DNA from: Lyngbya sp. CCAP 1446/10
GTDB lineage: Bacteria > Cyanobacteriota > Cyanobacteriia > Cyanobacteriales > Microcoleaceae
Assembly: GCF_026130175.1 (NCBI RefSeq)
Contig: NZ_JAIGNI010000006.1
Span: 62,001 to 126,000 of the forward strand
DNA: 64,000 nucleotides
Direction of reading: 5' to 3'
Below, piece by piece: positions 8,941 to 17,735 of this stretch. The position numbers were made by a program, and so were the translations under genes. The notes under the pieces were generated by a model that did not search any database, had not been told where the DNA came from, and was given only the letters and a program-made list of their open reading frames with translations. Within the stretch, counting starts at the first letter, position 1. Each line of letters opens with the position of its first letter.

Positions 8941-9367
8941 TATAGGTAGTTGAATCGCAGATTAACCCAGATGAATTTAGCTTCTAGCGAGGGAGGAGAA
9001 TGTTCATCTGCGGTTGGTCGATTGGCTTCAATGCTCGATCGAACTTTATGGCAATTGCCACTTCACGGCAACTTCAAAAAAAAATCTCTAGTCTACTTTT
9101 TCCTTGCTAAATCCACCTAAGTATGATAGACGAGAAATTCTGTGTGTAACTAAAGCCGATCGCCAAAATTAAAAATCGCGTCATCGTTAGGCACTCTCAA
9201 AAAAATTAGATTTCTCAAAAATAGTTAAGTCAGAACTCTACATATAGGGCCAACAGCGCCAGAGCTACTGCTATCAGTAGCGTTTCTGGGTAGTATCAGC
9301 CGAAATCTCAAAAAAAAATAAAAATTTTCACATAGTAATTTTTAGTTGAAAGGATTAGCATATAAGG
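8941..9367. other. Non-coding leader region upstream of ldpA
   Basis: About 430 bp. It includes a degenerate CGCAGATTAACCCAGATGAATTTA word near 8957, related to repeats at 22482-22560 and 39739-39800. It also has several A-tracts and a small perfect hairpin at 9264-9281 (GCTACTG, four-base loop, CAGTAGC). No ORF of interest was found. It may hold the ldpA promoter. Confidence 0.5.
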
Positions 9368-10519
9368 GTGACAGAAAATTATCATCCCCTAAACTCATTA
9401 AAAAGCGGCCGCTGGTTCAAGTTGATCTGTGGGGCGAGCTTTCAACACCTGCCTGCGGTTCGGAATCTCACCTTGGCTTACACCTTAGCAGGCGCTGACT
9501 GTATCGATGTCGCGGCAGATCCCGCCGCCGTCGCAGCAGCGAAAGAAGCCCTACAAGTTGCCAGCGAATTACAGACAAGAACTCAAAACCGCAGATTTGG
9601 TGGCAAAGGGTTGCCCTGGCTGATGGTGAGTTTAAACGATGGGGAAGACCCGCATTTTCGCAAAGCCGAATTTAACCCAGCCGAATGTCCGATGGACTGC
9701 TGGCGGCCCTGCGAAAAAATATGTCCAGCCGAAGCAATAGTTTTTCAGGAAGCTGTTGAGGGTTTTTCTGGGGTGATAGACCAGCAGTGCTATGGCTGCG
9801 GTCGCTGTCTGCCAGTTTGTCCGAGCCAACTGATTTACACTCGTTCTTACGTGTCTGCTCCCAGCGCGATCGCACCTTTAATCTTGCAATCCGGTGCGGA
9901 TGCCCTAGAAATCCACACGCAAGTAGGCAGAGAGGCAGATTTTGCGCGACTTTGGTCGAGCATAGCTCCCTGGGTAGATCAACTCAAAGTAATAGCAATT
10001 AGTTGCCCCGATGGAGACGGTTTGATTGACTATTTGCGGACACTGTATCAAATAATTTCCCCCCTTCCTTGTCCCCTAATTTGGCAAACCGACGGTAGGC
10101 CAATGAGCGGAGATATCGGAACAGGAACTACTAGAGCCGCAGTCAAACTCGGTCAAAAAGTTTTGGCTGCCCAGTTGCCGGGATTTGTGCAACTTGCAGG
10201 CGGCACTAATGCTCACACTGTCAGCAAACTTAAAGCCTCTGGACTGCTCTTGGATGGCGGGAAAAATTTGTCTGTTCCCCCTATCCAATACATTGCCGGT
10301 GTAGCTTACGGCAGCTATGCCAGGGTTTTACTGTCGCCAATTTTAGAACAATTAGACACAATGCAGAGCGATCGAGCTTATGCCGTTCCGGTGGCAGCCG
10401 CTCACAGCGCAGCCGAAGTTCCAACACATCGGTTGAATCAACTCGAAGCCGTCCCAGAACTTCTCTCGGAGGCTGTGAGTTTAGCTCGTTCTCTAGTTTC
10501 TCAGATCAAAGAATTTTAG
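9368..10519 (+). CDS. ldpA: LdpA, circadian input Fe-S protein
   Basis: A 383-residue protein. Two ferredoxin-like cysteine clusters are clear: CxxxCxxxCxxxCP at Cys107, 111, 115 and 119 and CxxCxxCxxxCP at Cys141, 144, 147 and 151, fitting two 4Fe-4S centres. The following C-terminal domain is that specific to cyanobacterial LdpA. In Synechococcus, LdpA senses redox state and adjusts the period of the Kai clock with light. I chose GTG at 9368, in frame with a conserved-looking N-terminus (WFKLICGASFQHLPAVRNL); GAAAGGA at 9348-9354 may be the ribosome binding site, though its spacing of 13 nt is long. Confidence 0.9.
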   Translation: MTENYHPLNSLKSGRWFKLICGASFQHLPAVRNLTLAYTLAGADCIDVAADPAAVAAAKEALQVASELQTRTQNRRFGGKGLPWLMVSLNDGEDPHFRKAEFNPAECPMDCWRPCEKICPAEAIVFQEAVEGFSGVIDQQCYGCGRCLPVCPSQLIYTRSYVSAPSAIAPLILQSGADALEIHTQVGREADFARLWSSIAPWVDQLKVIAISCPDGDGLIDYLRTLYQIISPLPCPLIWQTDGRPMSGDIGTGTTRAAVKLGQKVLAAQLPGFVQLAGGTNAHTVSKLKASGLLLDGGKNLSVPPIQYIAGVAYGSYARVLLSPILEQLDTMQSDRAYAVPVAAAHSAAEVPTHRLNQLEAVPELLSEAVSLARSLVSQIKEF

Positions 10520-10520
10520 T

Positions 10521-10620
10521 CAGTTGACTGTTGACTGTTGACAGTAGTCAGTTGTTAGTTGTCAGTTGTTAGTTGTCAGTTGACAGTTGTTAATCAAAAA
10601 AAAACTGAAAACTGATAACT
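10521..10620. repeat. STRR arrays (TCAGTTG/TTAGTTG units)
   Basis: Imperfect tandem 7-mers based on TCAGTTG and TTGACTG follow the ldpA stop within a few bases. They end at an A-tract and then an inverted copy of the units (ACTGATAACTAACAACTG). The two orientations could pair into a long imperfect hairpin. Confidence 0.8.
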
Positions 10621-10630
10621 AACAACTGTA

Positions 10631-10731
10631 GTTCGCGATCGCACTTGCGCCATCAGAAACCCGGTTTCTTAGTATATTTCTCGTTTTTCGACGCAAAACT
10701 CGTAGAAACCGGGTTTATAGCCACCGATGCG
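10631..10731 (+). repeat. HIP1 + AAACCGGGTTT element, copy 2
   Basis: Starts GTTCGCGATCGCACTTGCG, continues with CAGAAACCCGGTTTCTTAG, and ends with CTCGTAGAAACCGGGTTTATAG. It has the same architecture as the elements at 3739, 28944 and 35009. It is flanked on both sides by heptamer arrays. Confidence 0.75.
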
Positions 10732-10739
10732 TAATCAAT

Positions 10740-10850
10740 GAACAGACAACTGTCAACTATCAACTGTCAACTATCAACTGTCAACTATCAACTGTCAACT
10801 ATTAACTGTCAACTGTCCACTGTCAACTGTCCACTGTCAACTGTCACCGA
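10740..10850. repeat. STRR array (CAACTGT units)
   Basis: Roughly fourteen 7-bp units alternating CAACTGT, CAACTAT and CCACTGT in tandem. The array ends about 15 bp before the start of the R3H ATPase gene. Repeat-driven open frames in this stretch are artefacts. Confidence 0.88.
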
Positions 10851-10864
10851 ACACACCGAGGCGA

Positions 10865-12643
10865 ATGCAGATTACAGACGACCTCAACAGATTATTAGAA
10901 ATCGTGCCAGACGAGATCCGGCAGCCCCTAGAGCAGCACCCGCAGCGCAACAATCTCATTGAGGTTGTAATGGACTTGGGCCGCCGACCAGAAGCTCGTT
11001 TTCCATCCTCGGCCGAACATCTTTCCCAAACACCGATTACCAAAGCAGACCTCAACTATTGCATCGATCGAGTCGGCAGCTTCGGCGGCGACAATCGAGC
11101 CGGTATCGAGCAAACCCTGCACCGAATTAGCGCCATTCGCAACCGCAGCGGCGAGATTATCGGCTTGACATTGAGGGTGGGCCGCGCTGTGTTCGGGACG
11201 ATCGGCATTATCCGCGATTTAGTGGAAACCGGTCAGTCAATTTTGATGCTAGGCCGCCCCGGAGTCGGCAAAACCACAGCCCTGCGCGAAATCGCCCGCG
11301 TGCTCGCCGACGACTTGGAAAAACGAGTGGTAATCATCGACACCTCCAACGAAATCGCCGGAGATGGAGACATCCCGCACCCGGCGATCGGCAGAGCTCG
11401 CAGAATGCAAGTTTCCCGTCCCGAACTCCAGCACCAAGTCATGATCGAAGCAGTGGAAAACCATATGCCGCAAGTGATCGTGATTGACGAAATCGGCACG
11501 GAATTAGAAGCTTTGGCCGCTCGGACGATCGCCGAAAGGGGCGTGCAATTGGTCGGTACCGCCCACGGGAACCGCATCGAAAACTTGATGAAAAACCCGA
11601 CTCTGGCCGACTTAATTGGCGGAATCCAAGCGGTGACGCTAGGAGATGACGAAGCAAGGCGGCGCGGTTCTCAAAAGACAGTTTTGGAGCGCAAATCGCC
11701 GCCTACTTTTGAAATTGCGATCGAAATGCTCGAACGCCAGCGCTGGGTAATCCACGAACGAGTCTCAGATTCGATCGACAGCCTGCTGCGGGGACGCGAA
11801 CCGAACCAGCAAATCAGAAGCGTCAGCGACAGTGGAGAAGTCATTATCGAGCGCGAGTCAGCATCTCCCCCCGCCCGGTTCCCAGGAATCTCAGCTTCTG
11901 GCCCAGGCCCCGCTGCGGTATCAGCAATCCGGCCAGTCACACCGATTTCTGGGTGGCGGAGTGCCGGCAAAATGGTGCCGATGCCCCCTCAAGGCGAGAA
12001 ATTCGCAGCAGCTAACAGCGCGCAGGTGGCTCCTGAGACTCGGTATTTCGAGCAACTCCTCGAAGAATCTCTGTCCGTGGAACCAGTACCGCAGTACCGG
12101 GGACGTTATTCCCAGAATGTCGGCCCTAACGGCGAAGATTTGCCCCTCCACGTTTATCCTTACGGCATAGCTCGCCACCAGCTAGAACAGGTGATTTCTA
12201 CCCTGAACCTGCCGGTGCAGTTGACGAAGGATATTGAAAGTGCTGACGTGGTTTTGGCTTTGCGATCGAACGTGCGGAACCAGTCAAAATTAAGGCACTT
12301 GGCTAAAACTCGCCAAGTTCCCCTGCACACAATCAAAGCTGGCACTATTCCCCACGTAGCAAGAGCTTTGCGGCGCTTGTTGGACATGGACGACCCCGGC
12401 ACGCCGGAAGTGGCAGACCTCGCCTTATTCGCCCGCAGCGGTACTTCTGACGAGCTCGAAGCTCTCGAAGAAACCCGCTTGGCTGTCGAGCAAATTGTGA
12501 TTCCCAAGGGACAGCCGGTGGAACTTTTACCCCGTTCTCCCAATGTCCGCAAAATGCAGCACGAACTTGTGGAACACTATCACCTAAAATCTCACAGTTT
12601 TGGGGAAGAACCCAACCGCCGCCTGCGGATTTTTCCAGCTTAA
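10865..12643 (+). CDS. ycf45: Ycf45-type AAA ATPase with C-terminal R3H domain
   Basis: A 592-residue protein. After an N-terminal alpha-helical segment, an AAA/SpoIIIAA-like ATPase core shows Walker [10 protein letters not shown] (130-138), Walker B VIVIDEIG (204-211) and a threonine-rich sensor GTAHG. Residues about 330-400 are a low-complexity Pro/Ser linker. The last 50 residues contain an R3H-like single-stranded nucleic-acid-binding motif (Arg and His about four residues apart in the helix [13 protein letters not shown]). Homologues are encoded in some algal plastids (ycf45) and all cyanobacteria; the role is not established, presumably nucleic-acid linked. Orientation follows ldpA but a 345-bp repeat-filled gap separates them. 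Confidence 0.88.
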   Translation: MQITDDLNRLLEIVPDEIRQPLEQHPQRNNLIEVVMDLGRRPEARFPSSAEHLSQTPITKADLNYCIDRVGSFGGDNRAGIEQTLHRISAIRNRSGEIIGLTLRVGRAVFGTIGIIRDLVETGQSILMLGRPGVGKTTALREIARVLADDLEKRVVIIDTSNEIAGDGDIPHPAIGRARRMQVSRPELQHQVMIEAVENHMPQVIVIDEIGTELEALAARTIAERGVQLVGTAHGNRIENLMKNPTLADLIGGIQAVTLGDDEARRRGSQKTVLERKSPPTFEIAIEMLERQRWVIHERVSDSIDSLLRGREPNQQIRSVSDSGEVIIERESASPPARFPGISASGPGPAAVSAIRPVTPISGWRSAGKMVPMPPQGEKFAAANSAQVAPETRYFEQLLEESLSVEPVPQYRGRYSQNVGPNGEDLPLHVYPYGIARHQLEQVISTLNLPVQLTKDIESADVVLALRSNVRNQSKLRHLAKTRQVPLHTIKAGTIPHVARALRRLLDMDDPGTPEVADLALFARSGTSDELEALEETRLAVEQIVIPKGQPVELLPRSPNVRKMQHELVEHYHLKSHSFGEEPNRRLRIFPA

Positions 12644-12978
12644 CTTTTGGAAATTGGTGCTTTTGAAGGCGGAAGGTAGAAGGCAAACGATCGAATTTTT
12701 TTCATGATTCTTTCTGTTTTCTACCTTTTGCCTTTGATCTCAAATCGGCTAAATTAACGATAATTGTCTGCGCGGGTTTACGCCTGGATCTGTAAGATCG
12801 GCAGCAGCGAGGACGTAAACTCGCCCAGACCGCAATTTGGTAGTCGATCGGGCGGAGATAATATTATTTCCGTTGGTATATTTTGGTTGTGAGTGCGATC
12901 GGCTCAAATGCCTACCCAATTCCCCATTACCAACCCATTATCATAACACCTGATACCTAAATATTTACCATATTTGAT
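12644..12978. other. Gap with an imperfect 17-bp inverted repeat
   Basis: Arms GTCTGCGCGGGTTTACG (12766-12782) and CGTAAACTCGCCCAGAC (12814-12830) pair with two mismatches around a 31-nt interior. The rest is AT-rich, with no ORF. The hairpin could mark the end of the ycf45 transcript or be a repeat. Confidence 0.55.
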
Positions 12979-14634
12979 ATGAACGATGCACAAATTCAGC
13001 TATTTATTCAATTAATTGCGGCTCGCACTGGTTTAGAAATTCGCCCGCAAGATCGATCGGCTTTAGCTCAAAAACTTTTGACTCGGATGAAAGCTGTAAA
13101 AATAGGCTTTCCCGATAACTATTATCAAATGTTAGCTGCGACGAGTCTGGAAAGTCAAAACGAATGGGACAAACTCGCCCTGCTGCTGACAACCAACGAA
13201 AGTTATTTCATGCGGGACAAAGGACAATTTTCGCTCCTAGAAAAAGTCATTTTCCCGGAATTGATCGATCGCCAAATCAAACTGCACGATAAATTAGGAA
13301 CTAAGCCAACCCTGCGAATCTGGAGTGCAGGCTGTTCCACCGGTGAAGAACCTTATTCTTTAGTTTTTATTTTAAAAGAGCTAATTTCCGATTTGGAAAA
13401 ATGGAATATTTTAGTTTTAGGTACTGATATCAATCAAGAAGTAATAGAAAAAGCACAGCGGGGAATTTACAGCCCTTGGTCATTTCGCTTAGTCGATACG
13501 GAACTACAAAATCGGTATTTCGAGCGGCGTAAAACCGAGTGGGAAATTGACCCAAAATTACGCCAACTTGTCAACTTTAGCAGCCTCAACTTGGTCACCG
13601 ATAATTTTCCTAATATTTATACAGATATTCATAACATTGATTTGATTTTGTGCAGAAATGTTTTTGTTTATTTTGAAAATAAGTATATTTCACAGGTATT
13701 GAAAAAGTTTGCCAAGACGCTAAGACCTGGAGGATATTTAATGACCGGTCACGCTGAAGTTCACAGTCACACGATGAACGATTTTCAAGCCAAGGTTTTC
13801 CCGGAGTCAGTTGTTTATCAAGCCAAGAATGTCCCAGGGGAAGAACCAGGTAAAATAAATTATTTTATTGCACAAGAATCGAAAGTAAAATCAGCATTTG
13901 GGGAATCGGGAAAGGAAGGAGAATTGGACTGCAACAGCGGTCAGTTGCTACCGGGAGAAACCGTGTCAGCTAGTTGTTTTGACGGCAATTTTGCGGATAT
14001 CGGGTCACTGTTAACATCAGGTGCTGGGCTAGAAAAAATGCTGCAAACTAGCTATGTCGAGCGCGATCTGGCGATTAATAAAGCGCCCGCTTTACCTTCA
14101 ACACTCGCAGCAGAAAAAGCCAATCGCCAAACGCCTCAGATGCTAATTTTAGAAGCAAAAGCTTGTTTTAAAAATAAAGCTTATGTTGAGGCAATTGATA
14201 AAGCAAAACAGGCGCTTCACCTGCAATCTCAAAATTTTGAGGCTGATTATTTGCTAGCTCAAATTTATGCAAATTTAGGCAAGTATTCTCAGGCGATCGA
14301 ATACTGTAAGCGAGCTAGCAAACTAGATACTATGTCAATATTTCCTTATTATTTACAAGCTCAGATTGCTGAAGAACAGGACGACTTGGAAACCGCTAAA
14401 ATATATTTAAGAAAAGTTATTTATCTTTGCCCGTATTTTGTTTCAGCGTATCTCGAACTGGGGAATATATACAATAAAGAAGGCAAGCTAAATATAGCTA
14501 TTAAAATGTATAATTCATCTAGCGATATTCTCAAACAACTCCCGCCCCATACTCCGATCGAGCAGCAGGGAAAAATGACAGCGAGTCAAGTATTGATGGA
14601 TGTTCAAAAAAAATTGGTAAAATTGTACAGCTAA
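12979..14634 (+). CDS. CheR-type protein-glutamate methyltransferase with C-terminal TPR repeats
   Basis: A 551-residue protein. Residues 1-75 match the CheR N-terminal all-alpha domain, followed by TNESYFMR (72-79) and the SAM-binding motif SAGCSTGEEPYS (116-127). Further CheR signatures are LGTDIN and DLILCRNVFVYF. A linker of about 100 residues leads to three to four tetratricopeptide repeats at about 386-520. CheR methylates glutamates of chemoreceptors; CheR-TPR fusions are typical of alternative chemosensory or phototaxis pathways (WspC type). No receptor, cheA or cheW lies within the window, so its partner receptor is elsewhere. Confidence 0.9.
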   Translation: MNDAQIQLFIQLIAARTGLEIRPQDRSALAQKLLTRMKAVKIGFPDNYYQMLAATSLESQNEWDKLALLLTTNESYFMRDKGQFSLLEKVIFPELIDRQIKLHDKLGTKPTLRIWSAGCSTGEEPYSLVFILKELISDLEKWNILVLGTDINQEVIEKAQRGIYSPWSFRLVDTELQNRYFERRKTEWEIDPKLRQLVNFSSLNLVTDNFPNIYTDIHNIDLILCRNVFVYFENKYISQVLKKFAKTLRPGGYLMTGHAEVHSHTMNDFQAKVFPESVVYQAKNVPGEEPGKINYFIAQESKVKSAFGESGKEGELDCNSGQLLPGETVSASCFDGNFADIGSLLTSGAGLEKMLQTSYVERDLAINKAPALPSTLAAEKANRQTPQMLILEAKACFKNKAYVEAIDKAKQALHLQSQNFEADYLLAQIYANLGKYSQAIEYCKRASKLDTMSIFPYYLQAQIAEEQDDLETAKIYLRKVIYLCPYFVSAYLELGNIYNKEGKLNIAIKMYNSSSDILKQLPPHTPIEQQGKMTASQVLMDVQKKLVKLYS

Positions 14635-14743
14635 CAAAACTGACGCGCAGGGAGAATTTACAAACTAATTTTTTTTGTAAGTACCTCGCTACCCAACCTA
14701 ATACGATCGCATAATACCAATTTTTTATGAGGCTGCATAGAAT

Positions 14744-14775
14744 GCGATCCCCCCTAGCCCCCCTTAACAGGGCGA
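14744..14775. repeat. Half copy of GATCCCCCCTAGCCCCCCTTAA repeat
   Basis: The word GATCCCCCCTAGCCCCCC followed by TTAACAGGGCG is the left half of the C/G-tract palindromic repeat that is complete at 31983-32073. It lies just upstream of the decayed transposase. Confidence 0.6.
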
Positions 14776-14863
14776 ACGCATCTAAATTTTATGTTAACAG
14801 CTTATGGTATCCTGGAGAAGAATTCTTAACTACCTAAAAAACATTTAATTAGAGTTTATCATT

Positions 14864-16008
14864 ATGAAACTCAAACCTAAAATTACCATTGCCGACCATT
14901 TTGCCGACTTAGAAGATCAAGCAAGTTGAGCGGACGAAACGCCATCAATTAATTGATATTATTACTATCTCAATTTGTGCCGTGATTTGTGGTGCTGACA
15001 CATGGGTGGATATCGAGAGTTACGGTCGCTCTAAATACGAATGGTTAAAGAAGATTTTAGAATTACCGAATGGCATACCATCACATGACACAATTGCAAG
15101 AGTATTTTCTCGTCTCAAACCGGAGCAGTTTCAGAAATGTTTTTTGAACTGGATTCAATCTATTAGCTGCTTCAATCCAGGAGAGGTAATCGCAATTGAT
15201 GGCAAAACTCTTCGCCATTCTTACGATCGGGAGGAGATAAAAAAGCGATTCATATGGTAAGTGCTTGGGCGACCAGTCAAAGATTAGTTTTAGGGCAAGT
15301 TAAAGTTGACAAAAAATCCAATGAAATCACAGCAATTCCGGCTTTACTCAAAGTATTAGAATTAAACGGAAGCATTGTCACCATTGATGCGATGGGCTGT
15401 CAGAGGTTAATTGTGAAGTCAATTGTCGAACAGGGAGGAGACTACGTTATCACCTTAAAAAAGAACCAGCCATCCCTGTATGCCAGAGTAGAGGAGTTGT
15501 TTAAATAAGCAATTAGAAAAGGATTTTCTGGCTTTACATATACAGTTTATTCGCCCAAAAAAGAGAATAATTACGATCGCTCAGAAATCCGAAATCACAA
15601 CCATGTTAAGTGAAATCAAAGAGCTGATTGATCCAGACAATCAATGGGAGAAACTTCAGAGTATAGGTATGATAGAATCGGTGCGAATAGTGAAGGGAAA
15701 AACCACTATTGAAATTCGTTATTACATTAGTAGTTTACCAAATAATGCTCTCTCATCTTGGTGAATCAGTACGCAGCCATTGGGGAATCGAAAATTCTTT
15801 ACATTGGGTACTAGATGTGGGTTTTCGTGAAGATGATTGTCGGATCATAAAAGATAATGCTCCGCAAAATTTTTCTATTCTTAGACATATCTCTCTCAAT
15901 CTTTTGAATCAAGAAAAAACCTCAAAAACTGGAGCAAAGAACAAGCGACTTTGAGCCGGGTGGGATGATGAGTATTTGACTAAAATCCTCGCTGTTTCAG
16001 TCAACTAA
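14864..16008 (+). pseudogene. Decayed ISAs1-family transposase
   Basis: Fragments in three frames add up to one ISAs1 (H-repeat-associated) DDE transposase. They are an N-terminal piece ending at 14929, then VERTKRHQLIDI...AVICGAD in another frame to about 15245 with the DGKTLR motif, then SAWATSQRLVLGQ...LKKNQP to 15508. After a scrambled stretch come [21 protein letters not shown] and the C-terminal AGWDDEYLTKIL. The last part is interrupted by an in-frame TGA at 15952-15954 and ends at TAA 16006-16008. At least three frameshifts plus the nonsense codon make it inactive. I could not find matching terminal inverted repeats around it, so the element ends are lost or degenerate. Confidence 0.88.
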
Positions 16009-16306
16009 ATTCTCACGAACAACTCATTGCTAACTATTATACAACTTGTAAACAGTAGTTGTAAGCTTTTTATTGTCTCAAAAATGGCAGCAAGTAAAAA
16101 TTATCATTAATCAGTTCCTCTTTTCTCTTAAAAGTCATTACAAAGTGTGTCTATAGCTTCTAACAATGGTGAATTTATCTTAAAATATACTCACCACCGA
16201 TGAACAGTGTTCAATAAGATGCGTTCCCCCTGGCAGTTGAATGAGGTCATGGGGAATTGGGAATTGGTAATATTGTTTGACGCGCTACTTATAGCGCTCT
16301 CGGTGC

Positions 16307-16570
16307 GCAGTGCGCACCCAGCCCTGTCAAGGTGTCTGTAGAGCTTGGTTTTTAGTACGTAAAATCCTTGAAATTCCGTAGTTTGTAAGTGTGTATTGCC
16401 CGAACGATGATTAGTGCGATCAATTTATTTACATCATCCTAGTGGCAGACTTCGGTAATCACCTGTTAAAAAAAGCAGATTTAACGATCGCATCCTTCGA
16501 GATTTCAAGGGTTTGAGGCACTAAAAACCAAGCTCAGCACACACCTTGACAGGGCTGGCAGTGCGCACCC
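16307..16570. mobile_element. MITE-like element with ~60-bp terminal inverted repeats and target duplication
   Basis: The element (16319-16557, 239 bp) starts CAGCCCTGTCAAGGTGT and ends with the complement. The outer 60 nt of both ends match at about 51 positions when one is reverse-complemented. It is flanked by the direct repeat GCAGTGCGCACCC (16307-16319 and 16558-16570), of which about 12 bp can be target duplication. The interior encodes no protein. Long inverted termini, a target duplication and no ORF are the definition of a MITE. It is probably mobilised in trans by a DDE transposase; the nearby ISAs1 remnant is a candidate family only by proximity. Confidence 0.85.
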
Positions 16571-16612
16571 TACATATAGAGGACTGTTTCTGTGATGTAG
16601 GGCGGATAACTT

Positions 16613-17002
16613 TTATGATTTTAGATTGATAAATTTACCAATTACTTCGCGCAATTTTTCAGCATCAAAGGGCTTAGTTAAATACTCTGTCGCTCCCGCC
16701 AAACGCCCTTGTACCTTATCAAATGCTCCATCTCGCGCTGTCAGCATCACGATCGGCAAATTATGAAATTGAGGTAAGCTGCGCACGGTGCGGCAGAGTT
16801 CCAATCCGTCAATACCAGGCATGGAAACATCGAGCAACAAAACCGAAATTTGTTCGTGATAAATAGTTGACAAAGCATCCACTGCATTGTCTGTCACGAG
16901 AACTCGAAACTCTTTGCTTAAGGCTTGTTTGACCAGTCCTTGCATGACGACGCTATCATCAACGGCCAAAATGGTTGGTACTTGACTGCTACTTGCAGAC
17001 AT
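16613..17002 (-). CDS. Single-domain response regulator (CheY-like receiver)
   Basis: A 129-residue stand-alone receiver. The acidic pair Asp15/Asp16 (AVDDS), phospho-acceptor Asp58 (LLLDVSMPG), Thr88 (MLTARD) and Lys110 (YLTKPF) are all in place, so phosphorylation should be intact. I start it at 17002 because GGGAGAAG lies about 5 nt upstream of that ATG; a longer frame extends to 17095 but its extra residues look unlike a receiver. There is no output domain, so it probably acts by protein contact, like CheY or PatA/PixG-type regulators. It is divergent from the large histidine kinase that starts 730 bp away, a possible cognate partner. Confidence 0.9.
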   Translation of the reverse strand: MSASSSQVPTILAVDDSVVMQGLVKQALSKEFRVLVTDNAVDALSTIYHEQISVLLLDVSMPGIDGLELCRTVRSLPQFHNLPIVMLTARDGAFDKVQGRLAGATEYLTKPFDAEKLREVIGKFINLKS

Positions 17003-17012
17003 ATTCTTCTCC
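16990..17012 (-). promoter_or_regulatory. Ribosome binding site deciding the receiver start
   Basis: On the minus strand GGGAGAAG sits about five bases before ATG 17002-17000. No comparable site precedes the more distant in-frame ATG at 17095, which supports the shorter protein. Confidence 0.6.
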
Positions 17013-17095
17013 CTGTTTATTAATAGTTGTTGAAAATACAAAACATAATTGCCGCCGTCATTTTTTGAGAGTTGCCTCTGCGAAATAATTGCCAA

Positions 17096-17735
17096 CTCCG
17101 TTGGAGTGCTACTAGAAACCTCACCGCTGTTTTTTTGACCTCAAACTCTAAAAAATGGATTAGGAAAGGGGTCGATCGGCGATTATAAGCAAAATGTGCA
17201 TCCGAACGTAGAAACCCTCGACGGTGGAGTTTGACCAACTATTGTTACAAAGTTTAACATTTTGGCAATCTTTTGTAGTTGATCTCCTAAATGTAGTTGA
17301 TCTACCTGCGGCACAGCTCGGTAAAGTGCCGTGGTATTGTGACACAAACCAATTATTTAAATCTACCAGTAAGCCAGCTACCCACGATTAGATAAGTCTG
17401 TTAAGATACTATTAAATTGATTAAAAAATTCTATGTAAGCGATCGCCATATATTTTTGAAAGGTGCTTCCTCCCCACCGAGGCTCTTAGATTCACCCAGC
17501 CGGATGTATCAAAAGCATAGTCAACTGGAAGTATAATTTATACAGTCTTAGATCTGCGGTGCTCTAACTGCTATAACTCAAAAGTTTCGATGTCAGTCAA
17601 GATGTTAGTCGGAGTTCGGCGCAAGCAGCCTGCGCGGGACTTGCGCCCACAGTCTCCCAGCACAAAATTCATAGCTTGTTTTTCCAGGGAAGTATTGAGA
17701 AGGGCGGTTGCCAGCAACTAGATGGGAAGTTATAG
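17096..17735. other. Divergent non-coding region between receiver and histidine kinase
   Basis: About 640 bp (730 bp from the preferred receiver start) with no convincing ORF. It contains a GTAGTTGATC duplication near 17275-17305 and a GCGCAAGCAGCCTGCGCGGGACTTGCGC palindromic patch near 17620-17650. Promoters for both genes must lie here, but I do not see a clear -35/-10 pair. Confidence 0.45.

Noticed and set aside
10738-10962. Open frame across the CAACTGT heptamer array
   Set aside because: Residues are only the translation of the heptamers and then an off-frame part of ycf45.
14864-16008. Decayed transposase considered as programmed frameshifting
   Set aside because: There are three or more frame changes plus a nonsense codon and a scrambled stretch, so it is decay rather than recoding.
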